The notes under the pieces were generated by a model, which saw only the letters and a program-made list of their open reading frames with translations, made no database searches and was not told where the DNA came from. A DNA stretch of 64,000 nucleotides from the NCBI GenBank assembly GCA_963822575.1, contig CAWGHZ010000006.1:1-64000 (forward strand), read 5' to 3'. The position numbers and the translations under genes were made by a program. This document shows positions 33,975-42,451 of this stretch, piece by piece; positions within the stretch are counted from its first letter, which is position 1; each line of letters opens with the position of its first letter. The DNA comes from CAWGHZ01 sp963822575 (GTDB lineage Bacteria > Pseudomonadota > Alphaproteobacteria > MPNO01 > DASWLB01).

Positions 33975-34784
33975 ATGGCCGGTCGGCTGGACTTTACGGG
34001 TCAGGTCGTGCTGGTGACCGGGGCAAGCTCGGGCATCGGGCGCGGATGTGCCGAGGCGTTCGGCGCCGCCGGGGCGAGCGTCGTGGTCAACCACATCGGC
34101 GATCCCGCGGCCGACGAGGTGGTCCGCCGGATCGAGGGTGCGGGCGGCAAGGCGCTCGCGGTGCGCGCCGACGTCTCGAGCGAGGCCGAGGTCGACGACA
34201 TGTTTGCCCGGGCCGTCGCCAGGTTCGGCACGGTCCATGTCCTGGTGAACAACGCCGGGCTGCAGGCGGACTCGGCGTTCGAGACCATGGCGCTCGCGCA
34301 GTGGCGCAAGGTGATCGACGTCAACCTGACGGGCCAGTTCCTGTGCGCCCGGGGGGCGGTGCGCGAATTCCTGCGCCGCGGCGTCGATCCCGCCGTCTCG
34401 CCGGCCGCCGGCAAGATCGTCTGCACGTCTTCGGTGCACCAGATCATCCCCTGGGGCGGGCACGCCAACTATGCGGCGTCCAAGGGCGGGTTGAAGCTCC
34501 TGGTCGAGACGCTGGCGCAGGAGTTCGCCCACCGGAAGATCCGCGTCAACGCCGTCGCGCCCGGCGCGATCCGCACGCCGATCAACCGTCCCGCGTGGGA
34601 CACGAAGGCGGCGCTCGACGACCTTCTGCACCTCATCCCGTACGGCCGCATCGGCGAGGTGGACGATGTGGCGAATGCGGTCATGTGGCTCGCGTCCGAC
34701 GAGTCCGACTACGTGACGGGCGCGACCCTCGTGGTGGACGGCGGCATGGTACTCTACCCCGGTTTCGGCGAGGGACACGGCTAG
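33975..34784 (+). CDS. SDR family oxidoreductase, glucose 1-dehydrogenase-like
   Basis: This 269-residue short-chain dehydrogenase has TGASSGIG at residues 14-21, NNAG, a catalytic Ser and YAASKGG with Tyr/Lys, and the C-terminal VTGATLVVDGGM of the glucose dehydrogenase branch. ATG 33975 follows GGAGGATGGCAA; another ATG at 33968 is out of frame. It lies between two GH15 genes on the same strand, which suggests it oxidises the glucose they release to gluconolactone; this link is inference from context. Confidence 0.88.
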   Translation: MAGRLDFTGQVVLVTGASSGIGRGCAEAFGAAGASVVVNHIGDPAADEVVRRIEGAGGKALAVRADVSSEAEVDDMFARAVARFGTVHVLVNNAGLQADSAFETMALAQWRKVIDVNLTGQFLCARGAVREFLRRGVDPAVSPAAGKIVCTSSVHQIIPWGGHANYAASKGGLKLLVETLAQEFAHRKIRVNAVAPGAIRTPINRPAWDTKAALDDLLHLIPYGRIGEVDDVANAVMWLASDESDYVTGATLVVDGGMVLYPGFGEGHG

Positions 34785-34836
34785 AACACAGGGCTAGAAC
34801 AACAAGAGACTTTCCGAGGCTGCGGGCAGGAGACAA

Positions 34837-36618
34837 ATGCCACACAAGATCGAGGACTACGCCTTCATCGGCGACACGCGAACCTGCGCGCTGGTCGCGC
34901 GCGACGGCTCGATAGACTGGCTGTGCGTGCCGCGATTCGATTCGCCGTCGTGTTTTTCGGCGCTTCTCGGCCAGCCGCAGCACGGTCGCTGGCGCGTCGC
35001 CCCGTCGCGCAAGGTCCGCAACGTCAAGCGGCGCTATGTCGAGGGCACGCTGGTGCTCGAGACCGAGTACGAGACCGAGACGGGCCGGGTGCGCGTGACC
35101 GACTTCATGCCGCTGCCGCACGACGAAAGCGTCGACGTGGTGCGGGTGATCGAGGGGCTGCGCGGCCGCGTGCCGATGCGCCTCGAGCTCCGGCTGCGCT
35201 GCGACTACGGCGTCAGCGTTCCGTGGGTGCGGCGCACCGCGGGCGGTCTCGCCGCGGTGGCCGGGCCGAACGGCTTCCGCTTCGCCACGCCGGTCGAGCT
35301 GCAGGGCCAGGACCTCGCCACCGTCGCCGAGTTCACGGTAGCGCGCGGCCAGACCATCCCGATGATGCTGACCTGGCACCCGTCGCACCTCGAGCCGCCG
35401 CCGGTGCGCGACGCCTCGTGGCTCCTCAGCGCCACGGTCGAATGGTGGCGGCGCTGGAGCGGGCGCTGCCGCGCGCCGGAGGCGTGGCACGAGCCGGTGG
35501 TGCGCTCGGCGATCACCCTGAAGGGGCTGACCCACGCCGCCACTGGCGGCATCGTCGCCGCCGCCACCACCTCGCTGCCCGAGTGGCCGGGCGGTGAGCG
35601 CAACTGGGACTACCGCTATTGCTGGGTGCGCGACGCCGCGTTCACGCTGCACGCCCTGATGAGCATGGGCTACACCGAGGAGGCGGGCGCCTGGCGCGAC
35701 TGGCTGGAGCGCGCGGTCGCGGGCGAGCCGTCCAAGCTGCAGATCATGTACGGCTTGGCGGGCGAGCGCCGGCTCGACGAGTACGAGCTGCCATGGCTTC
35801 CCGGCTTCGCCGATTCGCGCCCGGTGCGCATCGGCAACGGCGCGTTCGAGCAGCGCCAGCTCGACGTCTATGGCGAGATCATGGACGCGTTTCACGGCTG
35901 CCGGGCGAACGGGCTCGCGGTCAGCGACAACGCCTGGCGCGTCCAGCGGTCGCTGATGCGGTTCGTCGGTGAGCACTGGACCGACCCCGACTCGGGCATC
36001 TGGGAGCAGCGCTCGGCGCTGCAGCGCCACGTCTATTCTTCGGTGATGGCCTGGGTGGCGGCCGACCGCACCGTCAAGGCGATCGAGCATTTCGGCCTGT
36101 CGGGTCCGGCCGCGCCGTGGAAGAAGCTGCGCGACGAAATCCACAAGGAGGTCTGCGCCAAGGGGTTCAACGATAAGAAGAACTGCTTCGTGCAGTATTT
36201 CGGCGGCACCTCGCTCGACGCCGCGACGCTCCTGATCCCCATCGTCGGCTTCCTGCCCGCTACCGACCCGCGCGTCGTGGGCACGGTGGACGCCATCCAG
36301 AACGAGCTGATGAGCCACGGTTTCGTGCAGCGCTATTCGACAGCCGACACCGACGACGGGCTTTCCGGCGACGAGGGGGCGTTCCTCGCCTGCTCGTTCT
36401 GGCTTGCCGACGTGCTGTGCATGATGGGACGCGGCAACGAGGCGCGCGACCTGTTCGAGCGGCTCCTCGACATCCGCAACGACGTGGGTCTCTTGGCCGA
36501 GGAGTACGACCCGGTGGCGAAGCGCCAGCTCGGCAACTTCCCGCAGGCCTTTTCCCATGTCGGGCTGATGAACACGGCGCGCAACCTGGCCGAGGGCGAG
36601 GTCAAGAAGCGGGACTAG
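34837..36618 (+). CDS. Glycoside hydrolase family 15 protein, copy 2
   Basis: This 593-residue paralogue aligns with copy 1 over its whole length. Shared stretches include DGSIDWLCVPRFDSP, ERNWDYRYCWVRDAAF, LQIMYGLAGERRLDEYELPW and HWTDPDSGIWEQRSA. It begins MPHKIEDYAFIGDTRTCALV, with GCAGGAGA just before the ATG. As with copy 1 there is no signal peptide. The pair probably arose by tandem duplication and then diverged, perhaps with different chain-length or trehalose/maltose preference. It is followed by tkt after 118 bp. Confidence 0.9.
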   Translation: MPHKIEDYAFIGDTRTCALVARDGSIDWLCVPRFDSPSCFSALLGQPQHGRWRVAPSRKVRNVKRRYVEGTLVLETEYETETGRVRVTDFMPLPHDESVDVVRVIEGLRGRVPMRLELRLRCDYGVSVPWVRRTAGGLAAVAGPNGFRFATPVELQGQDLATVAEFTVARGQTIPMMLTWHPSHLEPPPVRDASWLLSATVEWWRRWSGRCRAPEAWHEPVVRSAITLKGLTHAATGGIVAAATTSLPEWPGGERNWDYRYCWVRDAAFTLHALMSMGYTEEAGAWRDWLERAVAGEPSKLQIMYGLAGERRLDEYELPWLPGFADSRPVRIGNGAFEQRQLDVYGEIMDAFHGCRANGLAVSDNAWRVQRSLMRFVGEHWTDPDSGIWEQRSALQRHVYSSVMAWVAADRTVKAIEHFGLSGPAAPWKKLRDEIHKEVCAKGFNDKKNCFVQYFGGTSLDAATLLIPIVGFLPATDPRVVGTVDAIQNELMSHGFVQRYSTADTDDGLSGDEGAFLACSFWLADVLCMMGRGNEARDLFERLLDIRNDVGLLAEEYDPVAKRQLGNFPQAFSHVGLMNTARNLAEGEVKKRD

Positions 36619-36736
36619 CGCCTTCTCGCCGAAGCCCGCGCCACGCGGCAAAAAGGCTTGCGGAATCTCGGCACGTCCTCGCATATTCGGCGCGCCCGTG
36701 GCGCAACGCCGCGGACAGGAAGGATTTCCCCGCGCC

Positions 36737-38755
36737 ATGGCCACAGCCCGCCCCGACACCGCGCGCCCCGACGGCGAGGCCGTCTCGCCCTTCGAGATGG
36801 CGAACGCGCTCCGGGCGCTCGCCATGGACGCGGTCGAGGCCGCCAGGTCCGGCCATCCCGGCATGCCGATGGGCATGGCCGACGTGGCGACGGTGCTGTT
36901 CACCCGCTTCCTGAAGTTCGATCCCGCTGATCCCACGTGGCCCGACCGCGACCGCTTCGTGCTGTCGGCCGGGCACGGCTCGATGCTGCTTTACGGCCTG
37001 TTGCACCTCACCGGCTATGCGGACATGACGCTCGACGAGCTGAAGCGCTTCCGCCAACTCGAGAGCCGCACACCGGGCCACCCCGAGTACGGCTGTGCCG
37101 CCGGCGTGGAGACCACGACGGGACCGCTGGGCCAGGGCTTCGCGACCGCGGTCGGCATGGCGATCGCCGAGCGTCACATGGCCGCGCGCTTCGGCGCCGA
37201 GCTCGTCGATCACCGCACCTGGGTGATCGCGTCCGACGGCGACCTGATGGAGGGGATCAGCCACGAAGCCGCTTCGCTTGCCGGTCATCTCGGGCTCGGC
37301 AAGCTGGTCGTGCTCTACGACGACAACCACATCTCGATCGACGGCAAGACCGAGCTCGCGCTCTCCGACGATGCGCTGGCGCGCTTCGCCGCCTATGGCT
37401 GGCACGCCGCGCGCGTCAACGGCCACGACCCCGAGGCCGTGGCGAACGCCATCTCCGACGCACAGGCGCAGTCGAAGCCGGCGCTGATCGCCTGCCGCAC
37501 GACCATAGCCTTCGGCGCGCCGACCAAGGCGGGCACCGCCGCCGCGCACGGCGCCCCCTTGGGCGCGGAGGAGATCGCCGGCGCGCGCGAGAAGCTCGGC
37601 TGGCGCTGGCCGCCGTTCGAGGTGCCGGAGCCGATCCGCGCCGCGTGGCGTGCGGCGGGTGCGCGCGGCGCCACTCCCCACCGCGCCTGGCGCGAACGCG
37701 CGGGCCGGCTCGATCCGGCGATGCGCGAGGACTTTCGCCGCGCTGCTGCCGGCGAGCTGCCGGCCGGCTGGGAAGATGCACTGGCCGCGTTCAAGCGCAA
37801 GCTTGCCGACGACAAGCCGGCGTGGGCGACGCGCAAATCCTCGGGCGAGACGCTTGAGGTGCTGACCAAGGCGGTTCCCGAGCTTCTCGGCGGGTCCGCC
37901 GACCTCACCGGCTCGGTCAACACGCTGGCCAAGGGCATGGCCGATTTCGAGGCCCCCGCTTATGGCGGGCGCTACCTCCATTACGGCGTACGCGAGCACG
38001 CGATGGCCGCGGCGATGAACGGCATGGCGCTGCATGGCGGCGTCATCCCCTATGGCGGCACGTTCCTGATCTTTTCCGACTACCTGCGCCCGGCGGCGCG
38101 GCTCTCGGCGCTGATGCGCCAGCGAGTGATCTACGTGCTGACCCACGATTCCATCGGGCTCGGCGAGGACGGGCCGACCCACCAGCCGGTCGAGCATCTG
38201 GCGGCACTGCGCGCCATTCCAGGGCTGCGCGTCTTCCGCCCGGCCGACGCGGTCGAGACCGCGGAATGCTGGCAGCTCGCCCTCGAGGCAGGCGACCGGC
38301 CGTCAGCGATGGCGCTCACCCGCCAGGGCGTGCCGGCGCTGCGCACGACGCACGTGGAGGAGAATTTGTGCGCGCGCGGCGCCTATGTGCTGGCCGAGGC
38401 CGAGGGCGCGCAGGTAACGCTGATGGGCACCGGTTCCGAGGTGCAGATCGCGCTGGCGGCACGCGACCTTTTGGCGGCGGAGGGCATCTCAGCCCGCGTC
38501 GTCTCCATGCCGTGCTGGGAGCTGTTCGCCGCCCAGCCCGGCGCCTATCGCGACTATGTGCTCGGCCCGCCCGCGCGCGTCGCGGTCGAGGCCGCCGTCG
38601 CCCAGGGCTGGGACCGCTGGCTCGGCCCGTTCGGCGCCTTCGTCGGCATGACCGGCTTCGGCGCCTCGGCGCCCGACAAGGCGCTTTTCCAGCATTTCGA
38701 CATCACCGCCGAGGCGGTGGCCGAGGCCGCACGCGACGCGCTGGGACATCACTGA
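36737..38755 (+). CDS. tkt: Transketolase
   Basis: This 672-residue ThDP enzyme transfers two-carbon units in the pentose phosphate or Calvin pathway. It has ARSGHPGMPMGMADVA at the start, GPLGQGF, the cofactor motif GDGDLMEGISHEAAS...YDDNHISIDG, and the transketolase motif GEDGPTHQPVEHLAALR. Length fits the family. ATG 36737 is preferred to the upstream frame. It is followed by gap and pgk on the same strand (gaps 37 and 16 bp), the standard alphaproteobacterial tkt-gap-pgk operon. Confidence 0.95.
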   Translation: MATARPDTARPDGEAVSPFEMANALRALAMDAVEAARSGHPGMPMGMADVATVLFTRFLKFDPADPTWPDRDRFVLSAGHGSMLLYGLLHLTGYADMTLDELKRFRQLESRTPGHPEYGCAAGVETTTGPLGQGFATAVGMAIAERHMAARFGAELVDHRTWVIASDGDLMEGISHEAASLAGHLGLGKLVVLYDDNHISIDGKTELALSDDALARFAAYGWHAARVNGHDPEAVANAISDAQAQSKPALIACRTTIAFGAPTKAGTAAAHGAPLGAEEIAGAREKLGWRWPPFEVPEPIRAAWRAAGARGATPHRAWRERAGRLDPAMREDFRRAAAGELPAGWEDALAAFKRKLADDKPAWATRKSSGETLEVLTKAVPELLGGSADLTGSVNTLAKGMADFEAPAYGGRYLHYGVREHAMAAAMNGMALHGGVIPYGGTFLIFSDYLRPAARLSALMRQRVIYVLTHDSIGLGEDGPTHQPVEHLAALRAIPGLRVFRPADAVETAECWQLALEAGDRPSAMALTRQGVPALRTTHVEENLCARGAYVLAEAEGAQVTLMGTGSEVQIALAARDLLAAEGISARVVSMPCWELFAAQPGAYRDYVLGPPARVAVEAAVAQGWDRWLGPFGAFVGMTGFGASAPDKALFQHFDITAEAVAEAARDALGHH

Positions 38756-38792
38756 TACATCGCTGACACTGACAGGCTGAACGGAGAAGAAC

Positions 38793-39803
38793 ATGCCCGT
38801 CCGCATCGGGATCAACGGTTTCGGTCGCATCGGGCGGCTGGTGCTGCGCGCCGCGATCGAGCGTAAGGGGCGCGGGATCGAGATCGTCGCCATCAACGAT
38901 CTGGGCTCGAACACGGCCAACGCCCACCTGCTTGCGCACGACACGGTGCACGGCCCGTTCCCGGGCACGGTGCGCGTCACCAAGAATGGCTTCAACGTGA
39001 ACGGCAAGGCGATCCAGGTGTTCGCCGAGCGCGACCCGACGCGCCTTCCCTGGCGCCAGCTCGGCGTCGACGTGGTGGCCGAATGCACCGGAATCTTCAC
39101 CAAGCGTGCCGACGCGCAGAAGCACATCGCGGCCGGCGCCAAGCGCGTGCTGATCTCCGCCCCCGCGACCGACGAGGACATCACCGTCTGCTACGGCGTG
39201 AACCACGACAAGCTGCGCAAGTCGCACCGGATCGTGTCGAACGCCTCGTGCACGACGAACTGCCTCGCCCCGGTGGCGTTCATCCTGGACAAGGAGTTCA
39301 GCATCGAGCGCGGCTACATGACGACCGTCCACTCCTACACGGGCGATCAGTCGCTCGTCGACACGCTGCACCGCGACCTGCACCGCGCGCGCGCCGCGGC
39401 GCTCAACATGATCCCGACCTCGACCGGCGCGGCCAAGGCGGTGGGGCTCGTCCTGCCGCACCTGAACGGCAAGCTCGACGGCACCGCGATCCGCGTGCCG
39501 ACGCCGAACGTCTCGATGATCGACTTCAAGTTCGTGCCGAAGAAGAAGACCACGGTCGAGGCCATCAACAACGCGATGGTCGCGGCGTCGAAGTCGGCGC
39601 GCCTCAAGGGCATTCTCGCGGTCAATGACCTGCCGCTCGTCTCGTCCGACTTCAACCACTGCCCGGCCAGCGCGACGTTCGACCTGAGCCAGACCCAGGT
39701 GGTCGACGGCGGCCTCGCCCGCGTGCTCGCCTGGTACGACAACGAGTGGGGGTTCTCCAACCGAATGGTCGACACCGCCATCGCGGTCGGGAAGCTGGGC
39801 TAG
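38793..39803 (+). CDS. gap: Glyceraldehyde-3-phosphate dehydrogenase, type I
   Basis: This 336-residue enzyme has INGFGRIGRLVLRA, catalytic C153 in SNASCTTNCLAP and the matching histidine in TVHSYTGDQ. D36 in AINDL, a residue that contacts the NAD ribose, points to NAD-dependent glycolytic use. It oxidises glyceraldehyde 3-phosphate to 1,3-bisphosphoglycerate. GGAGAAGAAC precedes the ATG. It lies between tkt and pgk, as expected for the operon. Confidence 0.96.
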   Translation: MPVRIGINGFGRIGRLVLRAAIERKGRGIEIVAINDLGSNTANAHLLAHDTVHGPFPGTVRVTKNGFNVNGKAIQVFAERDPTRLPWRQLGVDVVAECTGIFTKRADAQKHIAAGAKRVLISAPATDEDITVCYGVNHDKLRKSHRIVSNASCTTNCLAPVAFILDKEFSIERGYMTTVHSYTGDQSLVDTLHRDLHRARAAALNMIPTSTGAAKAVGLVLPHLNGKLDGTAIRVPTPNVSMIDFKFVPKKKTTVEAINNAMVAASKSARLKGILAVNDLPLVSSDFNHCPASATFDLSQTQVVDGGLARVLAWYDNEWGFSNRMVDTAIAVGKLG

Positions 39804-39819
39804 CGGCGCGGGGCCCCGC

Positions 39820-41019
39820 ATGGTCGCCTTCCACACCCTCGACGATCTTGACGTCAAGGGAAAGCGCGTCCTCGTTCGCTGCGACCTCAACGTGCCGATG
39901 AAGGACGGCAAGGTCGCCGACGCGACGCGGATCGAGCGCTCGGCCGCCACGGTGAAGGAGTTGGCGGGACGCGGTGCGCGCGTCGTCGTCATCTCGCATT
40001 TCGGCCGGCCGAAGGGGCGCGATCCGTCGCTGTCGCTCGCCCCGGTCGCGCCGGTCCTGGAGGCGGCGGTCGGGCGGCGCGTCGCGTTCGCGTGCGATTG
40101 CGTCGGGCCCGAGGCCGAAAAGGTCGTGCGGACGATGAACGACGGCGACGTGGCGCTCCTCGAAAACCTGCGCTTTCACGCCGGCGAGGAGAAGAACGAG
40201 CCCGCTTTCGCGCGCGCGCTGGCGGCGCTCGGCGATCTCTACGTCAATGACGCGTTCTCGGCGGCGCACCGGGCGCACGCCTCGACCGAGGGGCTGGCGC
40301 ACTTGCTGCCGGCCGCCGCCGGGCGGGAAATGCAGGCCGAGCTCGACGCGCTTTCCCGCGCGCTGGAGCGTCCGGACCGTCCCGTCCTCGCCATCGTCGG
40401 CGGTGCCAAGATCTCGACGAAGCTCGACGTGCTCGGCCATCTGATCGACAAGGTCGACGTGCTGGCGATCGGCGGCGCGATGGCGAACACGTTCCTGCTC
40501 GCCCTCGGCACCGACGTCGGGAAGTCCCTGGTCGAGCGCGACCTGGTGGGCACGGCGAGGGACATCCTCGCCAAGGCCAACGACAAGGGCTGCGAGATCG
40601 CGCTGCCGTCCGACGTGGTGATCGCGGCGAAGCTCGAACCCCACGTGCCGTCCGAAGCCGTGCCGGTCGCGGCCGTGCCGGACGACCGGATGATCCTCGA
40701 CGTCGGGCCGGCGAGCGCGCGCGCCCTCGCCGACCGCCTCGCCGACTGCCGCACGCTGGTATGGAACGGGCCGCTCGGCGCGTTCGAGATCAAGCCGTTC
40801 GACGAAGCAACGCTCGCCGTTGCGCGCGCGGCAGCCGAGCTCACTCGCGCCGGCAAGCTGGTGAGCGTCGCGGGCGGCGGCGACACGGTGGCGGCGCTCG
40901 CGGCGGCGGGCGTCATCGACGATTTCACCTATGTCTCGGCCGCCGGCGGCGCCTTCCTCGAATGGATGGAGGGCAAGACGCTGCCCGGCGTCGCGGCCCT
41001 GGAAGCCGCGGCGAAGTAG
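39820..41019 (+). CDS. pgk: Phosphoglycerate kinase
   Basis: This 399-residue glycolytic enzyme carries VLVRCDLNVPMKDGKV and VISHFGRPKG in the substrate domain, LLENLRFHAGEEKNE, the hinge GGAKISTKLDVL, and the nucleotide loop VSVAGGGDTVAAL near the C-terminus. It converts 1,3-bisphosphoglycerate and ADP to 3-phosphoglycerate and ATP. It is the last gene of the tkt-gap-pgk run. It meets the anti-sigma gene tail to tail with a 3-bp gap, so any terminator must lie within coding sequence. Confidence 0.96.
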   Translation: MVAFHTLDDLDVKGKRVLVRCDLNVPMKDGKVADATRIERSAATVKELAGRGARVVVISHFGRPKGRDPSLSLAPVAPVLEAAVGRRVAFACDCVGPEAEKVVRTMNDGDVALLENLRFHAGEEKNEPAFARALAALGDLYVNDAFSAAHRAHASTEGLAHLLPAAAGREMQAELDALSRALERPDRPVLAIVGGAKISTKLDVLGHLIDKVDVLAIGGAMANTFLLALGTDVGKSLVERDLVGTARDILAKANDKGCEIALPSDVVIAAKLEPHVPSEAVPVAAVPDDRMILDVGPASARALADRLADCRTLVWNGPLGAFEIKPFDEATLAVARAAAELTRAGKLVSVAGGGDTVAALAAAGVIDDFTYVSAAGGAFLEWMEGKTLPGVAALEAAAK

Positions 41020-41022
41020 CGC

Positions 41023-41802
41023 CTACTTGTCGATCTGGTCGTAGACGGCGCGGGCGACGTGCAGCAGCTTCTCGCGCGGCACGGCGCCGACCAGCGCGTA
41101 GCCGCAGGTGGGATCGAGCCAGTAGAACACTGCGACGCCGTGGTATTCCCGGAAGCGGAACGCCGTCTCGTCGTTGCCGTGCGGCCCCGCCTTCTTGATG
41201 TAGAGGGTGAGGCGCTGGCCCGACGCATCCTCGTACATGAACTGCGCGGCGATGGTTCGTCCCGACGGCAACAGCCGCCCGCCCATCAGCTTGTAGCCGA
41301 GCGCGCCGAGCTGCGGCGCGCGCACCTTGGCGCCGAGCCGCTTGGTCAGCCAGGTGACCAGATGCTGCTCCTCGTTCGCCGAGACCTCGACGGGATGGCG
41401 CACCTCGGGTACGAACACCTCGTGCGCCTCGGCGGCGTCGGCGACGATGCGCGGCGGCGTGCCCACGAGCGCCTCGCTGGGCGTCCGATGGGCGAGCCAG
41501 CCGGCCGCGCCGCCGCCGACGAAGACGGCGACAAGTAGCGCGGCCGCCGCCGCCATCGGCCAGTCGCGCCATGCGGCAAGACCGGCTCGCCGCGGGCGCA
41601 GCCACGCCTCTGGTATCGGCCGGGCGAGCTCGCCGTCGAACAGTGCATGCAGCTCCGCGTCGATGCGCCGCCACGCCGCCACCCGTTCGGCATCGTCGGG
41701 ATTTTCAACCAGGTGGCGCGCCATCTCGGCCGCGCGCGCAGAGTCCAGCCTGCCGTCGGCGTGGGCGTGGAGGTCTGCGTCGGTCACGGTCGCGCCGGTC
41801 AC
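41023..41802 (-). CDS. Membrane anti-sigma factor
   Basis: The 259-residue protein begins with an anti-sigma domain (DADLHAHADGRLDSARAAEMARHL), then a single membrane helix (about residues 83-104) and a ~150-residue outer domain of unknown fold. The H-x3-C-x2-C zinc motif of ZAS factors is absent. Its start overlaps the ECF sigma gene stop by 4 bp, so the pair is co-translated. It should hold the sigma factor inactive at the inner membrane until an external signal arrives. Confidence 0.82.
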   Translation of the reverse strand: MTGATVTDADLHAHADGRLDSARAAEMARHLVENPDDAERVAAWRRIDAELHALFDGELARPIPEAWLRPRRAGLAAWRDWPMAAAAALLVAVFVGGGAAGWLAHRTPSEALVGTPPRIVADAAEAHEVFVPEVRHPVEVSANEEQHLVTWLTKRLGAKVRAPQLGALGYKLMGGRLLPSGRTIAAQFMYEDASGQRLTLYIKKAGPHGNDETAFRFREYHGVAVFYWLDPTCGYALVGAVPREKLLHVARAVYDQIDK

Positions 41803-42329
41803 TTCACCCTCCGGAGCGCGGGCGGGGCGCCCTCATAGGCGGCGCGCAGCCGTTCGCGCCCGCGGTGCAGCCGCGACATCACGGTGCCGAGCGGCACGCC
41901 GGTGATGCCCGCGACCTCCTCGTAGGTCATCTGCTCAAGCCCGACCAGCAGCACCACCTCGCGCTGCTCGTCCGGAAGCGCATCGAGCGCGCGGGCAAGG
42001 CCGGACATCGCGACGCGCCCCTCCTGGCTGCCGTCGACGGAAACGGCATGGGTTTCGTGGTCGTAGGCGATCGTGCGCGGGCGGCGGCTTGCCCGGCGGG
42101 CGGCGTTGGCGTTCAGATTGTGCATGATCGTGAACATCCACGCCCGCAGGTTGCCGTCGGCCCGGACCATGTGGAAGCGGCTCCAGGCGCGTTCAAGGCA
42201 GTCCTGCACCAGATCGTCGGTGCGATCGGAATCGCCCAGGAGCGCCCGGGCGTAGCGCCTGAGGTGCGGGATCTGCTCGACGATCTGCCGCTCGGCGTCG
42301 GTCACCCGTGCGTCCTGCCGCGCCGCCAT
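41799..42329 (-). CDS. ECF-type RNA polymerase sigma factor
   Basis: The 176-residue protein has sigma region 2 (RYARALLGDSDRTDDLVQDC, then WMFTIMHNLNANAAR) and region 4 (LDALPDEQREVVLLVGLEQMTYEEVAGITG and GTVMSRLHRGRERLR). It lacks regions 1 and 3, as in the ECF group. It heads a two-gene unit with the membrane anti-sigma factor. A TATAAT-like box at 42343-42348 on the minus strand lies only 14 bp from the ATG, too close for a normal leader, so the true promoter is uncertain. Confidence 0.9.
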   Translation of the reverse strand: MAARQDARVTDAERQIVEQIPHLRRYARALLGDSDRTDDLVQDCLERAWSRFHMVRADGNLRAWMFTIMHNLNANAARRASRRPRTIAYDHETHAVSVDGSQEGRVAMSGLARALDALPDEQREVVLLVGLEQMTYEEVAGITGVPLGTVMSRLHRGRERLRAAYEGAPPALRRVK

Positions 42330-42451
42330 GGCGCTCGCCCCAATTATAGCTACACCGGCCGGCCCCGCCTATTCCCGGCGCCTCGGTTGACTTGGCCCGG
42401 CCGCTGGGCTCAACTGCCGGCGCCGGCCCTCCACCGCCGAGGAGGCTAACC

